A stretch of DNA of 64,000 nt from Temnopleurus reevesii (GCA_036244855.1 BQKZ01000069.1:60791-124790); one strand, 5' to 3'. Numbered from the stretch's first letter, positions 48,251-62,139 are shown. Translations and numbers: made by a program. Notes: generated by a model not told the origin, from the sequence alone.

Positions 48251-48639
48251 CTCACAATCGAGCTATTCATTGAGACCTTGTGACTCATATAGTGGGTTTT
48301 GTCAATGATATTACTTTCTAATAACTATTTGATGATTCTCTCCAACATACTGTTAAGGAAAAGAAATTATAAGATCTATAAACTTAATCGATGACCAAAC
48401 TTACATCATGCAATGGCGACGATGATGATGTAACTTATATTTCTGGTAATGGATAAAGCATCACTGTAAGGAACATGCTTGCTATTTCACGACATCAATC
48501 CCTCTATAATACATCCCCCACCAACGAAAAAAAAATACTACCCGTACTTCCAATAGATGTGTAAGGAAGTGTCACAAACTACCTAGATTTGTGACTGATA
48601 ATGTTGCATCTATACTGCAAATGTGTAGACGCATGCAAT

Positions 48640-48905
48640 TCAAGCATTTCTAAATCACTAAAAGCACCGATTTACATTCAAGCCGGGGGCTAAAGCAAAT
48701 ATCCGTCCAGCTTCACACCTACATGTACCTCCCAATCCAGGGAAACGCATCTCTTTCAGCGCATTAGCAGCGATATGACAGAGGTCTGAAAGCGGTCGCT
48801 ATGCGGGCAGGTGTGGTTCGTATTGATTTTCATTAGGCCGCCGTCAGCCGGAATTAGGCGCTTAAGACGAGCGCCCCTTTAATCTAATCAAGGGCAAGGG
48901 ATTGG
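48640..48905. promoter_or_regulatory. Candidate intronic enhancer with paired T-box and Runx-like words
   Basis: TCACACCT (48713-48720) is the reverse complement of the T-box half-site AGGTGTGA, and AGGTGTGG lies at 48809-48816 on the opposite orientation. TGTGGTT overlaps the second. The stretch 48795-48880 is the most CpG-dense I noticed (GGCCGCCGTC, GCCGGAATTAGGCGC), followed by AATCTAATCAAGG. Function is inferred. Confidence 0.35.
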
Positions 48906-48909
48906 CACG

Positions 48910-51360
48910 GTGCGAGGTGTGAGCATAGCATAGATATGTAGAATCCAATGTAAGGATGGGCTGTGGTTATGATGATTGCTATACCATCCTTGCTTTCTCG
49001 TAAAACATTTAGTATTCTAATGTATTCGCTCGTTTGCGGACATACTAAAAGGCCTATACATTGCCAAATGCTTTCAATGTATTGACATTCAAACATAAAT
49101 GCAAATAGACCCTGGCATAGCAACTTGTGCATTGACTAACTTTTCACAGCCACGTTTATTCTCTAGCATGTTTTATTGTGATTGTCACTTGTTTCAAGCA
49201 ATGTACAGTTCTACGCTTGTATGCCTGTCATAGAACCAATGATGATAAAGGCATATGGTTTTCTATTTTCAACAAATAACAATGAATTTTGAGCGCTGGA
49301 AGGGAATTGATAATTAAAATGAAACCATTTCAGGTGAAAACGAAAAATAAATCACCAAACATCTTATCATACCCCAATTTCTAATGGTTGACAAATTAAT
49401 TGCTTGATCTTTTAATTTACAATTTTATGAAACTCGAATATATATCCTTTCATTTATATATATATATGTATTCATATTCACTATATCCTCTTTCTTTTTT
49501 CAATGAACTGTCATTACAAAGCGAGCTGACATTAATAATGGACTAGTAGTAAACAACGTGAAGCAGAATTATTGTCATGAATATTCCAATAAGATATATA
49601 TTTGTGCGCTCACAAAAAAAAATCTCCCACACATAACCTTTTGCTGGATTAACCATGGCATCGTAAAATAGAACTATATAAACCATAAAATAGTGCTACC
49701 ATAGAAATCTCTAGTGTATATAAACTTGGAAGCCTTTCTAAATTGAATATGGATATTAATAGGAGTCATTTTGCAACAATTCTATTACAGTACATACAAG
49801 TTAAAAATATAATTTAGCACCTGACAATTGCAAAATAATTATGATATGATGTAATAACTTGGTGTTTGCATAACAAGACTACATTTTAAGACCAATAAGG
49901 TTTATGAAATTGCTGTATGCACAACTAGGGAAGAGATTTGTCATAATTAACCCTATAGAAGGCTTAACAAAATTATCTTCAGGTGTCAAAATACCATTAA
50001 GTCTAGTAGATAAGACACGAAGGTGAGAAATATTACATAAGTATGAGCAAGAACACCTGCGTTCTCATAATTGTGTATAAACTTATTTAACACCTCTCCT
50101 ACAGACACTTCCATAGTAATCTTCGAAATTTCAGACAGATCAAGGACATTAATTATTACAATTCTGTATATATAATGAGTTTGAATTTGAAGCCTGAATA
50201 ATTGTCATTTGTTCATCTTTTGATTGTTTGTTTTTAAAAAACATATCTGACAGCAAACGACAGAAAAATGTTGGAAGCATTTTACACAGATACTAGAAAA
50301 TTAAATAAAAGGAACTCCATCTTCAATCGATCAAGATTATATATTTTGTTATTTTGATAGAGGAAAGGGGGGGTTGATGAGACTAAAGTGAAATAAAAAA
50401 TAGCTAGTTTCTGAGTTAACTTGAATGAATTGTAATGAGACTTCGGATAAATGTGAATTACGAAGTAAAAATTACAATACATGTTTTACAACATAATGTA
50501 ACAGCTCAGATGTAATAAAAACGTAGCCATTACACATGTAATTTCTACTTCTAATATCTATTTGGTATATATCAATAACTGCACTACCCATCATCCTCCA
50601 TGAAGTTGGTAATGATGCAAGCTCGGATGACAATACAATCAACACCTTAGCATCGTCAATGTGTAACTTGTCACACAGAATCAAAGGTGCCTCTAGATCC
50701 CAATGGATACCTCCATGACTTGCCAACACACGTGCCCCCTTCAGACCAATCAAATTCATTTTAAAACACGAGGATGGGTTGGTTTAATATCAGGTTGGAA
50801 ACCATTTGAGGGATGAAATTTGTAATGCTGAAAATAGGTACTTGTGCTTTATTCTTCCAAGAAACTATACAACACTTTGAAGCAGGATATAATTATTACA
50901 ATGTCATCTGGATTTCAAAGAAATTGAGTAGGGGTGCAGGGGGTGGAACAACTATATCTATGAGATCATGGTATAATGAGAAATCATTTTCTACATCCAG
51001 GCAAGTTTTCCTTTTTTTCCATTGGCTGCTGTAGGGATCTATTGTTTTCACTGAAATTTGATTCTGAACTAGCTGTATTGGGATGACATTTTAATTAATC
51101 TACTTCATTACAATCTTGGTTTGAACCCTCTCACATAATATTTCCCCCTTATATGCAGATTTTACAACCATGACAGAACAATGTGATATATTTTCATAAA
51201 AATAAATTGCTGTGAATGGCTGAGCATACGTTTATTGCTAACATGTTGGGTTGATATTTCTACACATTTTGATTTATGCAAAAAGACACAAATCCATATA
51301 CAACATGAATAAATCAGATTTCATTGAAATAATTGATTCATTAATTTAAAAAAATGAAAC
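48910..51360. other. AT-rich intronic DNA without recognised features
   Basis: A short (TA)n occurs near 49458. A minus-strand 95-codon frame (50472-50759) has a starting methionine but no domain I know. Confidence 0.4.
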
Positions 51361-51369
51361 ACTGTGAAA

Positions 51370-51690
51370 CCTCTGTACAACGTTCCGGCAGTGTAAAATG
51401 GCAAACAGGCACAATCTAACCATTGCTAGCAATTACCCGCTCTGTTTACATCCCCTAACAGAACTCACTGCCTCTAAAGTGACAAAGCATCTACGCGTGT
51501 TCCGAATCAAAAGGATGGGCAGCCGGAGCGAAACTCTTTGCTGAATTGAAATCAAATCTGACTTGAATATCAATTTCAAGCGTGCAATGAGAGAGAAGTC
51601 AAGCTTTGGGTTCAATTTGTAATAAAGATCTGAACATCCTCGCAAATTGATGAATGGTGGCGAGAAGATACGGATGACACGGAGGAAAAC
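51370..51690. promoter_or_regulatory. Candidate intronic regulatory element
   Basis: A CpG-containing island (CTACGCGTGTTCCG, GCAGCCGGAGCG) with a Fox-type TGTTTAC near 51444 and paired AATTGAAAT/CAATTTC words. The role is inferred. Confidence 0.25.
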
Positions 51691-51699
51691 AAGAAGAAT

Positions 51700-53570
51700 G
51701 AATGACTATGGGGTGTTCCAAGAATAGACAAGTTTTTGATTATGGATAAAAGCTACTGAAACCGATGAATTTGATTGGCTAGGAATGAAATTTCACCAAC
51801 AAGACATGCTCATAAAACACTCTCCAGGAATGATTGAAGATCCGTCTAAAACAGACCATCAGATAATTAGAATCATCTACCTAATACTACGGTTGGGTTG
51901 AGAGGTGGATGATTATCGACACATTTTCTTTGACAGGCATATTTGCACATTCAGGGGTGACTTTGTGGATGGGTAGATCTGAAAAGTTCAATCCAACCTC
52001 TTTTCTCTTTTCTTTTTGAAAAAAAATTTGATCAAATAAAATTGTTGTAAGGCTACTATCACTTCAAGCTAATAGCGTACAATAGTTGGACCCTCCATTC
52101 TAGAAATCTTGTGTAAAATCTTAAAAATAATTACACCTGTTTGGTGTGATTAGGTGAATTAATATTTTTGTTTTAATAAATGCAGAATCCTGCCCTTGAA
52201 ATGGTATTTATAATTTGTTTATTTCAAATCAACCTTACATAACTCTCTCAATAAGATGAAGTACATTGAAATATTAGGAAATTGCATACCACAGTAAAGG
52301 CAATAATTTCTTTACCTGTCACATATGTCAGCAGCAACTTAACTTTTATGAAGAGCTATAAATTAATAACATTAACTTGAACACAAAGATAGAACATTCA
52401 TAGTACAATGGACTATAGATGAACTACATACAAGCTTGTACCAGGAAGAGGAATTGGTTTAATTTTATCAATAGACAGATAATGCAATGGTTGATGCCAT
52501 TGTTTTCTTTCCAAATGATAATTCATTGTTTTATTTCAGGACAATGAATTTCAAATGTAATCAGACATTGTGAACCCCCTAAATGAAACATATAAACTGA
52601 CATTCAATCTATCCATTGATAGGATCTTTATCATCAATATATTGCCACTCATCTCTACTCACAAGCCCTGAACAGTCAGTCACTGTGAGCAGACGGGACA
52701 AAGAATTTTGGACAAAGTGAATAACTTCATTTAGGTATTCGCAAATAGCTCGGTACACATGAAAGAAAGTACCTTGCAGGGTACGTGTGAGAGCATCTGT
52801 GGAAAATAATATGAAAAATATGAAAATAGTCTGAAAAAATATGAAACGCTAAAACAAAAATCACTCTTTTCATTGCACTTGTATTGAAGACAACTGAAGA
52901 AAGAGCTTTTAACCATGTCAAAAAAAAATCTGAATTCTGATAAAAATCTGAACTCTCACACCCCTAGCCGTGACTGTGCGGTGCATGTTTGACATATTTA
53001 CGCAGAAAAAGAGAGAATGAATTCTCTTTTCTGTGTATCTAGTTATTATGAATACCTGAATGAATTTGTTTACTATGTCCAAAAGCATTTGTCCCTTCTG
53101 TTCACAGTGAGTCCAAGTGCAAGGTTTGTGCTCGTGGGATATCAGTGAGTTGAAATGTGAACCCACAAATCAATATGATATGGCTGAGGTCTGGCTATTT
53201 AATTGCCCTCTCATCCTTTAATTGAGTCTCATGTGAAGTGATCTATGCCAAAAGGGGCTTAAATGAGATATTTATGATTATAAAAATACCCTGCTGAAGT
53301 AGATGTTAATCAGAGACTAACCCAGGTGGAAAGTATACTATACAGATTGAATGGGATCAGTTAAAATTGCACTAATTGGTGTTCATTACACTCAGTAATA
53401 ATCGTTAATTAATTATACAACATTACAGATATAGCAAATTCAGTATCTCATAAACAGTCTGTATGTTTGGCAAAATGTGTACATGAGGAAGATGGTCTTC
53501 CTTTATTTGTGTTAATATGCGATTCTATTTCTCATCATTAAAAATGTGCAATACCCTGATTGATACTCTA
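51700..53570. other. AT-rich intronic DNA, nothing recognised
   Basis: Overlapping minus-strand frames at 52727-52921 are anonymous. Confidence 0.4.
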
Positions 53571-53582
53571 CACAAAATCTGG

Positions 53583-53862
53583 CATAATAATAATAATATT
53601 CAGTTCTTTTATAGCACATAACACATAGCCATAGCATGTCCCTATGCGCTTACACAGCAGAAAAAGAAATAACAGAATGGAGAGTGGAGAATAAAGATCT
53701 GCTTTAAAAAGCAAGAAAACAACGTACATTTGATATTGTGCACTGGGCTCATGTACATGCAAATTATTTGTTAAATAAATGCTTCTTAAGCATAGCCTTA
53801 TACTTATCTAGATCTGAAATATTTCTCAGGTAATTTGGGACTGAGTTCCATAGAATCGATTA
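53583..53862. repeat. Dispersed SINE-like repeat, best copy
   Basis: It starts ATAATAATAATAATATTCAG, continues TTTTATAGCACATAACACA and CCCTATGCGCTTACACAGC, and later reads GGGACTGAGTTCCATAGAAT. This order resembles an interspersed element common in ambulacrarian genomes. The family name is unknown to me and the right end is uncertain. Confidence 0.5.
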
Positions 53863-54399
53863 TATGATTATCAAATTTTGAAAGTATCTCTCTACAAAAT
53901 GAATAGAGAGTATCTACATTAGGGGATTAATCAATAGGCGGGTTTAGCCATATTGTATTCAAATTGATGTGCAGTTCTTGCCATCGAACGTAGTTACGTG
54001 GTAAGAATTAAAATGGTTGATAACAATAAGACTACAATACTTGGAATCCAGTTTCCATACATTACTAGTTGCTATGTCGAGCAAGCTTCGGGCAAGCTTT
54101 TGTGTTGTATAAAACAACCTTTGTGTAAAGGTATGCATAAAATATGCATCCATTAGAAAACCCAAATACATGTATTGAACATTACATTTCTATTCATGCA
54201 CAAAGTTCAAGACTCCATATTCTTAAAGAGGCATTATTGCTATCCTCATCATTTTTTTATCCACCCCAACCCTTACATCCTCCCTCCCCATAGTAAGATC
54301 TGATTGGCTCTAGAATAAATTCTAGGTCGCTATGAACCTACATCACACTTCTCCAGACCCGGGAATAGGGCAAAAAAAAAGGACCAAACTTAAAAAAGA

Positions 54400-54620
54400 G
54401 GAACATAATGAAAACAGACCAACCCAAAATCAAATCAACGCTGTCTGGAAAAACAGTCGTGTGGAATTCAATTATGCGCATGGTTGTGGTGCGAATTAAC
54501 AGCTGACGTGGTTACATATATAGTATTGATTAGAGCGAGAGAGGTGGCGAGTTAGGTATTCATGGAGCGGCTTGTTCGGGGATTAAGCTAATAAATGACA
54601 AGGTTTAAACCACCATCATT
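54400..54620. promoter_or_regulatory. Candidate intronic regulatory element
   Basis: CAGCTG (54500-54505) overlaps TGACGTGG (54504-54511). GGGATTA (54579-54585, an Otx/Gsc-type word) is followed by AAGCTAATAAATGAC. CpG-containing and non-repetitive. The role is inferred. Confidence 0.25.
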
Positions 54621-54639
54621 AGATGATTTTGTTCACCTT

Positions 54640-55430
54640 CACACACAATTATAGTATTATTATTCTAGATAAAAGAGAGATGTTAATATCTATGGTTGTG
54701 TGGAGTCATTTTTCACTGAGCAAATCATTATTATCCCAATAAATTGGGCAGAGATATGTGAGTGAATAGTAATCGGCATTTAATGAGCTTTTCACGAGGA
54801 TGATCCAATAGAAAGTAAGAGGTATGTCATTGGCTTTTGACATTAAATGAATTGTAGATGTAAATACACAGATACAAATACAATTAGATCTTTGTGATCT
54901 AAATCAAATCTAATGGTCAAAAGAGATCTACATGGTCAATGACATATGTGATAAACTTGTCAATCAGTATAAAGAAAGGTTAATATTTTAATCATCAAAA
55001 TAAATAATACACCAAATTTTCACAAAAAATTGTGCAAATTTGCTTTACTTAAATGTTTGTAGTGTGATCTGATGACTTGTTCAAAATAGCTTGATCAATT
55101 TGCTAAGAATTTAGCGGTTGATGCTATCTGCACAGAGAACAGCAAGTGCTACTCATATTGCCTCTGTAACTAACACACAGGACAAGTCATCACTTTTTTC
55201 TTATCTAATAGCTTTATCCATTGTTCTGAGCTAAATAGCATTATCATATAGAAAAGAATGCTAATTTATACAACACACATGCATAAATACGTAGACAATC
55301 TTTGTCTGCAAGAATGTGCAGTCTGCAAATGCCAGACTGGCCAAGAAGTGCAATATGGTGAGTTCAACACTAAAATTATGCAGCATACACACATTTTCAC
55401 ATGCAAATAAAAAGTACTCCCTCAATAATT
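54640..55430. other. AT-rich intronic DNA, nothing recognised
   Basis: No repeat, exon or RNA gene was seen. Confidence 0.4.
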
Positions 55431-55434
55431 CAAT

Positions 55435-55610
55435 TTCTAGCGCGTTTTCCAAATCTCAGCTCCCCGAGCTCCCTTCTGTACTAAGCCAGAGCGTCCAATC
55501 TGACAATGCCTTCCACGTCTGTGTCGTCTCCAGAGACCCCATATTAATCCTAGGCATGGGACTAAGCAATTTGCTAGCTTATTGCTCTGAAGGGGGGACT
55601 GCAACGTAAG
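55435..55610. other. GC-richer patch with an open plus-strand frame
   Basis: The frame from 55316 to 55609 (97 codons) covers the patch, but no domain is recognised. AACGTAAGAG at 55603 looks donor-like. There is no clear acceptor, so I do not call an exon. Confidence 0.2.
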
Positions 55611-55619
55611 AGCATTAGA

Positions 55620-58600
55620 AATTCACTGGGTGCATCCTGAGGAATCCTTTCTACGATTCCATCTTTCCATATCTCTTTGCCTTGCAAATTGCCCTCTCAA
55701 TTAGGTCATCACAGCTCCAGCTAGAAAGCGTACTCCAAGCATTCTACACTCTATCCCACTACAAAATTTGAATTTTTGTATCAAATGTCATCATCTAGTT
55801 CATATTTGCGCCCTGAATTTTGTTAGGGTTCATTTCCATGTCCTGCATCTTCGTAATGGATAGTAAAAGTGCCTTCTGGGAATGAATAAATTCTTATGGA
55901 ATCAGGCAAGGAGGGCAGGTAACCTTCTCATGTTCACTCTAGAAGATAGTATTTTGATATTTTGACACAATTTATACTTTTAAAGGAATAGTAGACAAAA
56001 TTAAGAAAAAAATCTCAAAGAACAATATTCTGAAATTCATTTTTCTGACACAGGCAAATTGCATATTGCACTAATGTTATAGGCTGACAATGATTTAAAA
56101 AAAACATTGATCATAAAACATATATTGTGTCTTTAAATGTGCATTGTATTTCTTTGTAGTAGTACAATTGATTGTGCTAGATAAATATAAACTCAATTTG
56201 ATTCAACCTGAGAGATACACTAACGTTTGAGTGACCAAACTAGATATCATGAAAAGCTACAATCGGATGGAGAAAGCATGCAAATGTCTCCTAAAGTTCA
56301 TAGAGTTGAAACATTATTTGATTTCATTTTAGGATTACAACACAGGCTACTGGAGAAAAAACGGGGGAAATGTCATAGACAATTGGCATCAAATCAGAAT
56401 TTGTAAAAGAACTTACCCGAATGCCTAGTTAACATTTACTTTATGATAACAAATGCTATATTACGAGTTGCAAAAGATATTGTACTCTGATCAGATTTTG
56501 ATGCCTGCAAAATAGGAAGAAGTACAAAGAAAATTCATCGAACAGAGCTTCCCAAAAAATTAACTTGGTATAGGACATAGCACAATCTTACGTGCCATTT
56601 ATTTTTACATTTCCCTTCCGCAATTTTTTTTACTTCTATGCCTCAATTTGAAAAACAGGAAAATAAATTTGGGTGAAACTTCTGCAATTCACTTTAGTTC
56701 TTCTTCCAGTAATTCATAAATAAATTCAAATCAGAAGAGTTTTCTATACATTGTTTTATTAGCTATTGCGCAAAGTTGCTAGACAAAGTTTTCCTACACT
56801 TTTCTTGGTATTGGGTTAAAAATGCATTGTCTACAAATAAAGAAATACATTTGTTTGGGTGATATGTCCATCTTTACAGGCATCTTTAAATGTCAAATCA
56901 TACTTGAATATGTCACGCTCTTGATATCTGTGAAACTAAGAGTATAAAAAAGTATGACAGCATGAAATAAACTATCCAAAAAGAATAAAAATAAATAAGC
57001 GCTCAAAAAGCATGTTGGCTTGGGCCAGCAGAGCACTCAGTCTGCAGTCATTGTACAACATTGCTCCCAGCAGACATTCATCAAGAACGGTGCATTGCGG
57101 TAATTCATCAGTGTAGAATCACTTGTATCTTGAAATACATAAGACCAATGAACTTAAAAACTTCAGCCTTCAGGTGATTCCTATTTTTGACAAATGTCAA
57201 GAATAAAGAACACTAGTCCTGCAACTGCTGAATCAGCTAAATTTCATTCCGATTCTCGACAATGTTAGCCATTTCCTATAACAGAAACAAATGAAGCCCA
57301 TGCACAAATTACACTAGCCTAAGCAAACCATGAATGTAGAATATACACAGGAGGGTTTATATAAAGCATGCAGATATTGCTTTTGTAAGTCTCCTTCATT
57401 TTATTTCATGTGTATCTTTTCATGCGAACAATAAACAAATTGGCATGATTTACGACACGCACTGGTGTAGCGATGACTGGTGTGGTATAGAAGGCACATT
57501 CTCACGAGACTGAGTTTTAAAATTTACTCTCTGCTTCCGCAGAAAAAGCTTTGTATTGTGCTGAATACATGATAATCTTGTTACAAAAATTATACTAAAC
57601 CGTATTTAATTGATAGCCTAATTTCAAGGTGGTCAAAAGATAAGATTATGTTTACATGTGAATATTTATCTAGTTGATAATCGGCTGAAATAAGAGATAA
57701 GTACATAGTATTTGGAAATCCGAGTTGCCAAATATGACCCTATAGAATAATGGCAGTGCACCTATACGTAATCATGCTAACTGCTATGCATAAAATGAAA
57801 CAAAACAGCCCACTCCCATACAGCTAAATGTCCAGAAGGAAAGGTTTGTCAAATGGAATGGTTTTGACACTTGTTGCTATGGTAGTCAATATAAATAATA
57901 AATTCTCTCTAATGGGAGCTCACAAGCTACAGGCATTCAAATGAAGAGCATTAGATTTTGAACTTGGGCTAGTGGAAACCGCCCTTGCATGGAATTGGAG
58001 GATGAATGATGATAGCCTAGGGGGCTTGAGAAGAGTTGTTTGTCAAGACTGTACCAGGTGTGGGGATTGTGGTCCAGCAAAATGATTTATTCCATTTCTC
58101 TCTTTGAACCTGAGGATGCATTGCTGCGTTTTGTAGTCTGGGTGTTGTGAATATGATATCTAAACATCTGCCATGATACAGCATTGATTTCTCTTTGCTG
58201 CTGCCTCTTAGCCACCTATTAATCATCCCATATCCCTATCAGAGAAAATCAGTGAATGCTGCCTAATAATAGGCCTATTCAATTCTTATCTAATAACTTT
58301 TTGATAATGATTCTATTCTAATTCAAAATGTGGATTTTCAAATAAGATATGGAATTGTAGTATACAGTGTTGGGGTTTGATTGCCAAATTATTGATAATC
58401 ATAAATACATGTATTGACCAGCATTATTGTAAGTGACAATGGACATTTGGGTTTTACCCAATAAAACTTCATCACAAGGTTCTTTTTCTTTCTCAAGGCG
58501 GTGCAAAAGAAGCAAAAATCAAAATCACACAGTTATTTTATTTTCAATGTACTGCTGGCATACCCGTCATGAAAGGATAAACACTTCCCTCTAAACAAGC

Positions 58601-61600
58601 GCAAAGAGATACAGCAATAACTCTTCGACAAAATACCTGTGTACTTGACGTTGAGACATTGATACATCAAAAGTCATTGAAGGCTGTTGACAATTCTAAT
58701 GGCTGCACTTCAAATCCAACTGAACACTTTCAGAATTGGAATGTTAGAAGCACATAAATCTAGAGCCTGGACAAAGGCTACCCAAATATGGTCACAACTT
58801 CTGGTTGGCAGCCTTTCATCTTTACTTTTCTCCGTCATGAGGAGAAAGGAGGCAACTAAACATCTTGGATTCTTCTCAAAGCCAAATCCAAATAAACGGA
58901 GTATAAACATGGATTTCCTTTCCAACTCTTGAAATAGAAGCTTGTCCTTACAAGGCATGCAAGGCGGAGCCTAGAAGGCTTTCCGTACTTCGTGCAGGTC
59001 CACAAAGTAAAAGCAGAACAGAAGAGGAAATGAGACAAGCGGCATCATTTTGAAGGATTTCATACAAATCATACTACGACTAGCATAAACACTATCAAAG
59101 CAGACTGTTTAGAATTCCAGGTCACAAAACGCACAGAGAAGCTTTGAAAGAATATAAAGAGCATGCCCCGTAGGCAACAACCAAATCATTTTCTGGCCTA
59201 TTGATCCAGATTGCAAAATAGTATCAAATCTTTTGAATGACAAAAATATGAATATTGCTTTTAAAAAAAGAATACACTCAAATAGAACCCGGTGTTTAAG
59301 TTGCATTCTGATGTATTTTCTATACGAAATAAGTCTTTACTGCTGCCACAACTGAATTAAGAGTGTCTAATAATATTTCATTCCTTGGACACTGTCCAGG
59401 CAAGGGCATTTCTATAAACTGTAAAAGTAATGCCTCAATTATAATGAAGATATTTTTCAAAACAGAAATATTTTTGTCAATCACAGAATTCATGGACCTA
59501 TTTTAGTAACAGTTTGTGGTTAGAGTGGTAGGGAAAGAGATATTGTCTAGACAAAACATCATGAAATTAGTTTTCAAAAAAAAAGAGGAAAAGGATATTA
59601 GCTATCAAATGTGCAATTGTTCTAGTTCATTATTTTTTTTTTTTCCTTTGTAAGGGTATGCATGTCGCGTGTTGCGTGCGTGGAGGGGTGGGTCCTGAGT
59701 CAAATCACAAATATTATGATAATACAGATTTTCTGCTGAGTAGTATGAAAAGTTTATTCCACCCAAAAAAAAGAAAAGGTACATGTACTTTGATTCCCGG
59801 AAGAATTTACTCTATTGTGATTGCAATTTTCTTTTTTCTTGACTCAAATACTTGAAAACCATTAGGTTGCTTGAACAAGGGATCAGGGAATAAAAAGAAA
59901 TCACCTTATAACCCGAGTTTAGCTTGCTTTGGAAGAACATCCAGCTAGATCTGGTGACAATTTTTTTACTTGCTCGGAGAAAGAATTATCTGTATTCCTC
60001 TTTTTCCATTAATTTTCCAGTGTGGATGCTCACCCAAAATGGTAACCGGTGAAATGACCTTCCACTATATATATGAGGCAGATGATATCATAATTGATCT
60101 TCTTTTCTTGCGCCTATCAATCTATGGGTGACAAATTCAGAGAGACAGGTTCTAATAAAAGATTTCTATATCAGGATAATTACTCATATGATTCCTGACA
60201 CAAAGAGTCCTGGTTTCAAGCGAACAAGTGATTTCATGGTTTAGCCAGCGGTCCAAGAGGGGCACCATAAGGTTTTAAGACAATAGAAAATTAGCCACAA
60301 CCTGCATGATGTATCTTATATGGTTCATAATGTGATTCGGTTTGAACAAGAGAAGGAAAAATAGAGTCTTCAGACAATAGGATGATACAATTTGTATAAT
60401 TGAATTGTGTGATCTCTTTATTTGTTCTACATTTTATCTTAGAGAGGTAGATGTGTTTTGAATAATTGCACATTGATAGTGTACAACTTTTACAACATAA
60501 AAAGCCCATTGATGGCCTACTTTTAAATAGAGTGTAACACAAAGTGAGGAAGTGAAAAATAAACTGGGAAAATGGATCAAATGGTCTCTCAAATAGTAAA
60601 AAATATTGTGATTTGTCCATTCTAAAACCTAGATTTTTTATTTGTTCAATGTAAATTGGAAAGTGCAAATCTACTTGCCCCTCCAAAAAGCCTCTTGCAT
60701 GACTTCACACCCAACTGACAGCACCAAAATGCAGGAAACTTGGGAGTTTGAATCTTTGCTGAGGGGGTTTCTAAAATGAATTCTCCTTTCTCAAGGGAAT
60801 GGAGGAGAAGGAAAAAGGAAAGTATAAGGATTGATTTCTAAGAGTGGTGTAGATGGTCCTCTCTCTAGCTTCAGGCGTCCACAATTAATTTCATATTCAG
60901 ACACCTGCCCCAGAAGGTTGTATTTTCATCGCCCCTCAGGCATTGTGGGAATGCTGAGTATTCTCTTCACCTCAAGTTCGTCCTCTCAATGCTCGTTCAT
61001 CTGTCAATCTCCATCCCGCTTTTACTTTCAGTCTCTGTGTGCATCACATTCACTTCAGCAAGGGTGGGTGGATTTTCTTCTTCTTTTTTAGTTCTTTGAA
61101 ACATTTTTGCCCCCCCCCCCCATTCATCATTTTTTTTTTTAATTCTGGTGTGGGCTGTTTCTATCTATCTTTTAAAATCTAGTATGTGTATTCCCCTTCC
61201 CCCAAGATCCAGAGTAACATTATTTTCCCTGATTAAGTTACATTTATTCCTAAATTGCAGAGAAGCATTTTATGTCAAACAAAGATAGCCATTTACCAGG
61301 TACAAACTATTCAAAACACAACATGGATGATATCAACAAACTAAATTCAACTTTCTATTGGGTTAAAATTCTTGAGATATTCCCTCAATTTCCAAATTGA
61401 ATCTGTTTTCTCAATTTAAATTTCTATGTAATCTGGTACTGCTACACCTTGATTTTAAAGATATATTCTGGTATTTGTTAAAAAAATAAAATAAATGTTC
61501 ACAGAATCGCACAAAATGTGAGAAGAATGTTTGGAACTATGAATAAATAATATGTGCCAAAGTGTTTTACAAGAAAATGTATAATGGCAGAGAAATGTGC
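55620..61600. other. AT-rich intronic DNA with a poly-C run
   Basis: Small GC-richer spots occur near 57005-57105 and 58020-58220. A minus-strand frame at 58017-58226 faintly recalls a decayed retrotransposon but cannot be supported. Confidence 0.35.
61110..61121. repeat. Poly-C run (12 bases)
   Basis: Twelve consecutive C, followed by a T run at 61131-61140. Confidence 0.9.
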
Positions 61601-61614
61601 AAATAAAGGGTCAA

Positions 61615-61740
61615 AATTGGGCCATGTCGGGCCGACAGATTTTATACCAGTCCCACGCGCTGCTTCCTGTGTTTGCTGCAGTGGACAGAGCACGTGGAGA
61701 ATGACATAATTTCGCTTTTAACCGGTTTGAGGTTATCATA
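61615..61740. promoter_or_regulatory. Candidate regulatory patch with CACGTG and AACCGGTT
   Basis: CACGTG at 61691-61696 and AACCGGTT at 61720-61727 lie in a CpG-containing patch (GTCGGGCCGAC near 61626). The same pair of words occurs at 28970-29180. Confidence 0.25.
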
Positions 61741-62139
61741 TTAGTTTTCCCTTGTCTACACAAATCACGTTGTGCTTTGTTTGTAACATAAGATTATTTT
61801 AATCATTCATTTTTCCAAATTGAAGTTCTTTGCAAGTACTCGATATTCGCTTTAACTTTTCATGTGAAGCCGACACAAGAAAACCAAGTATAACACCAGA
61901 TCAAAACCCATCAGGAATAGATGTATACATTTTAATGAGGCCAGTTTCTCTACAGATGTTCATTCCATTTTTTTTCTCCAAATAAATTCAATAGAAAATC
62001 TGAATGATTGGCTTTCCATTGTTTGACTGATAGGCCTACATTTAGATTTTGCAGATGCTTTTAATCATTGCCAATAACCTGAATTCATTAGCGATAACAT
62101 GACAGAAAAGTATTTTCTTCCTACCTGTTGCCGAGATTA

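Noticed and set aside
58017..58226. Minus-strand frame with GRCLDIIFTTPRLQ, resembling a LINE reverse transcriptase fragment
   Set aside because: Only a few residues fit, and no catalytic motif or neighbouring retrotransposon sequence is visible.
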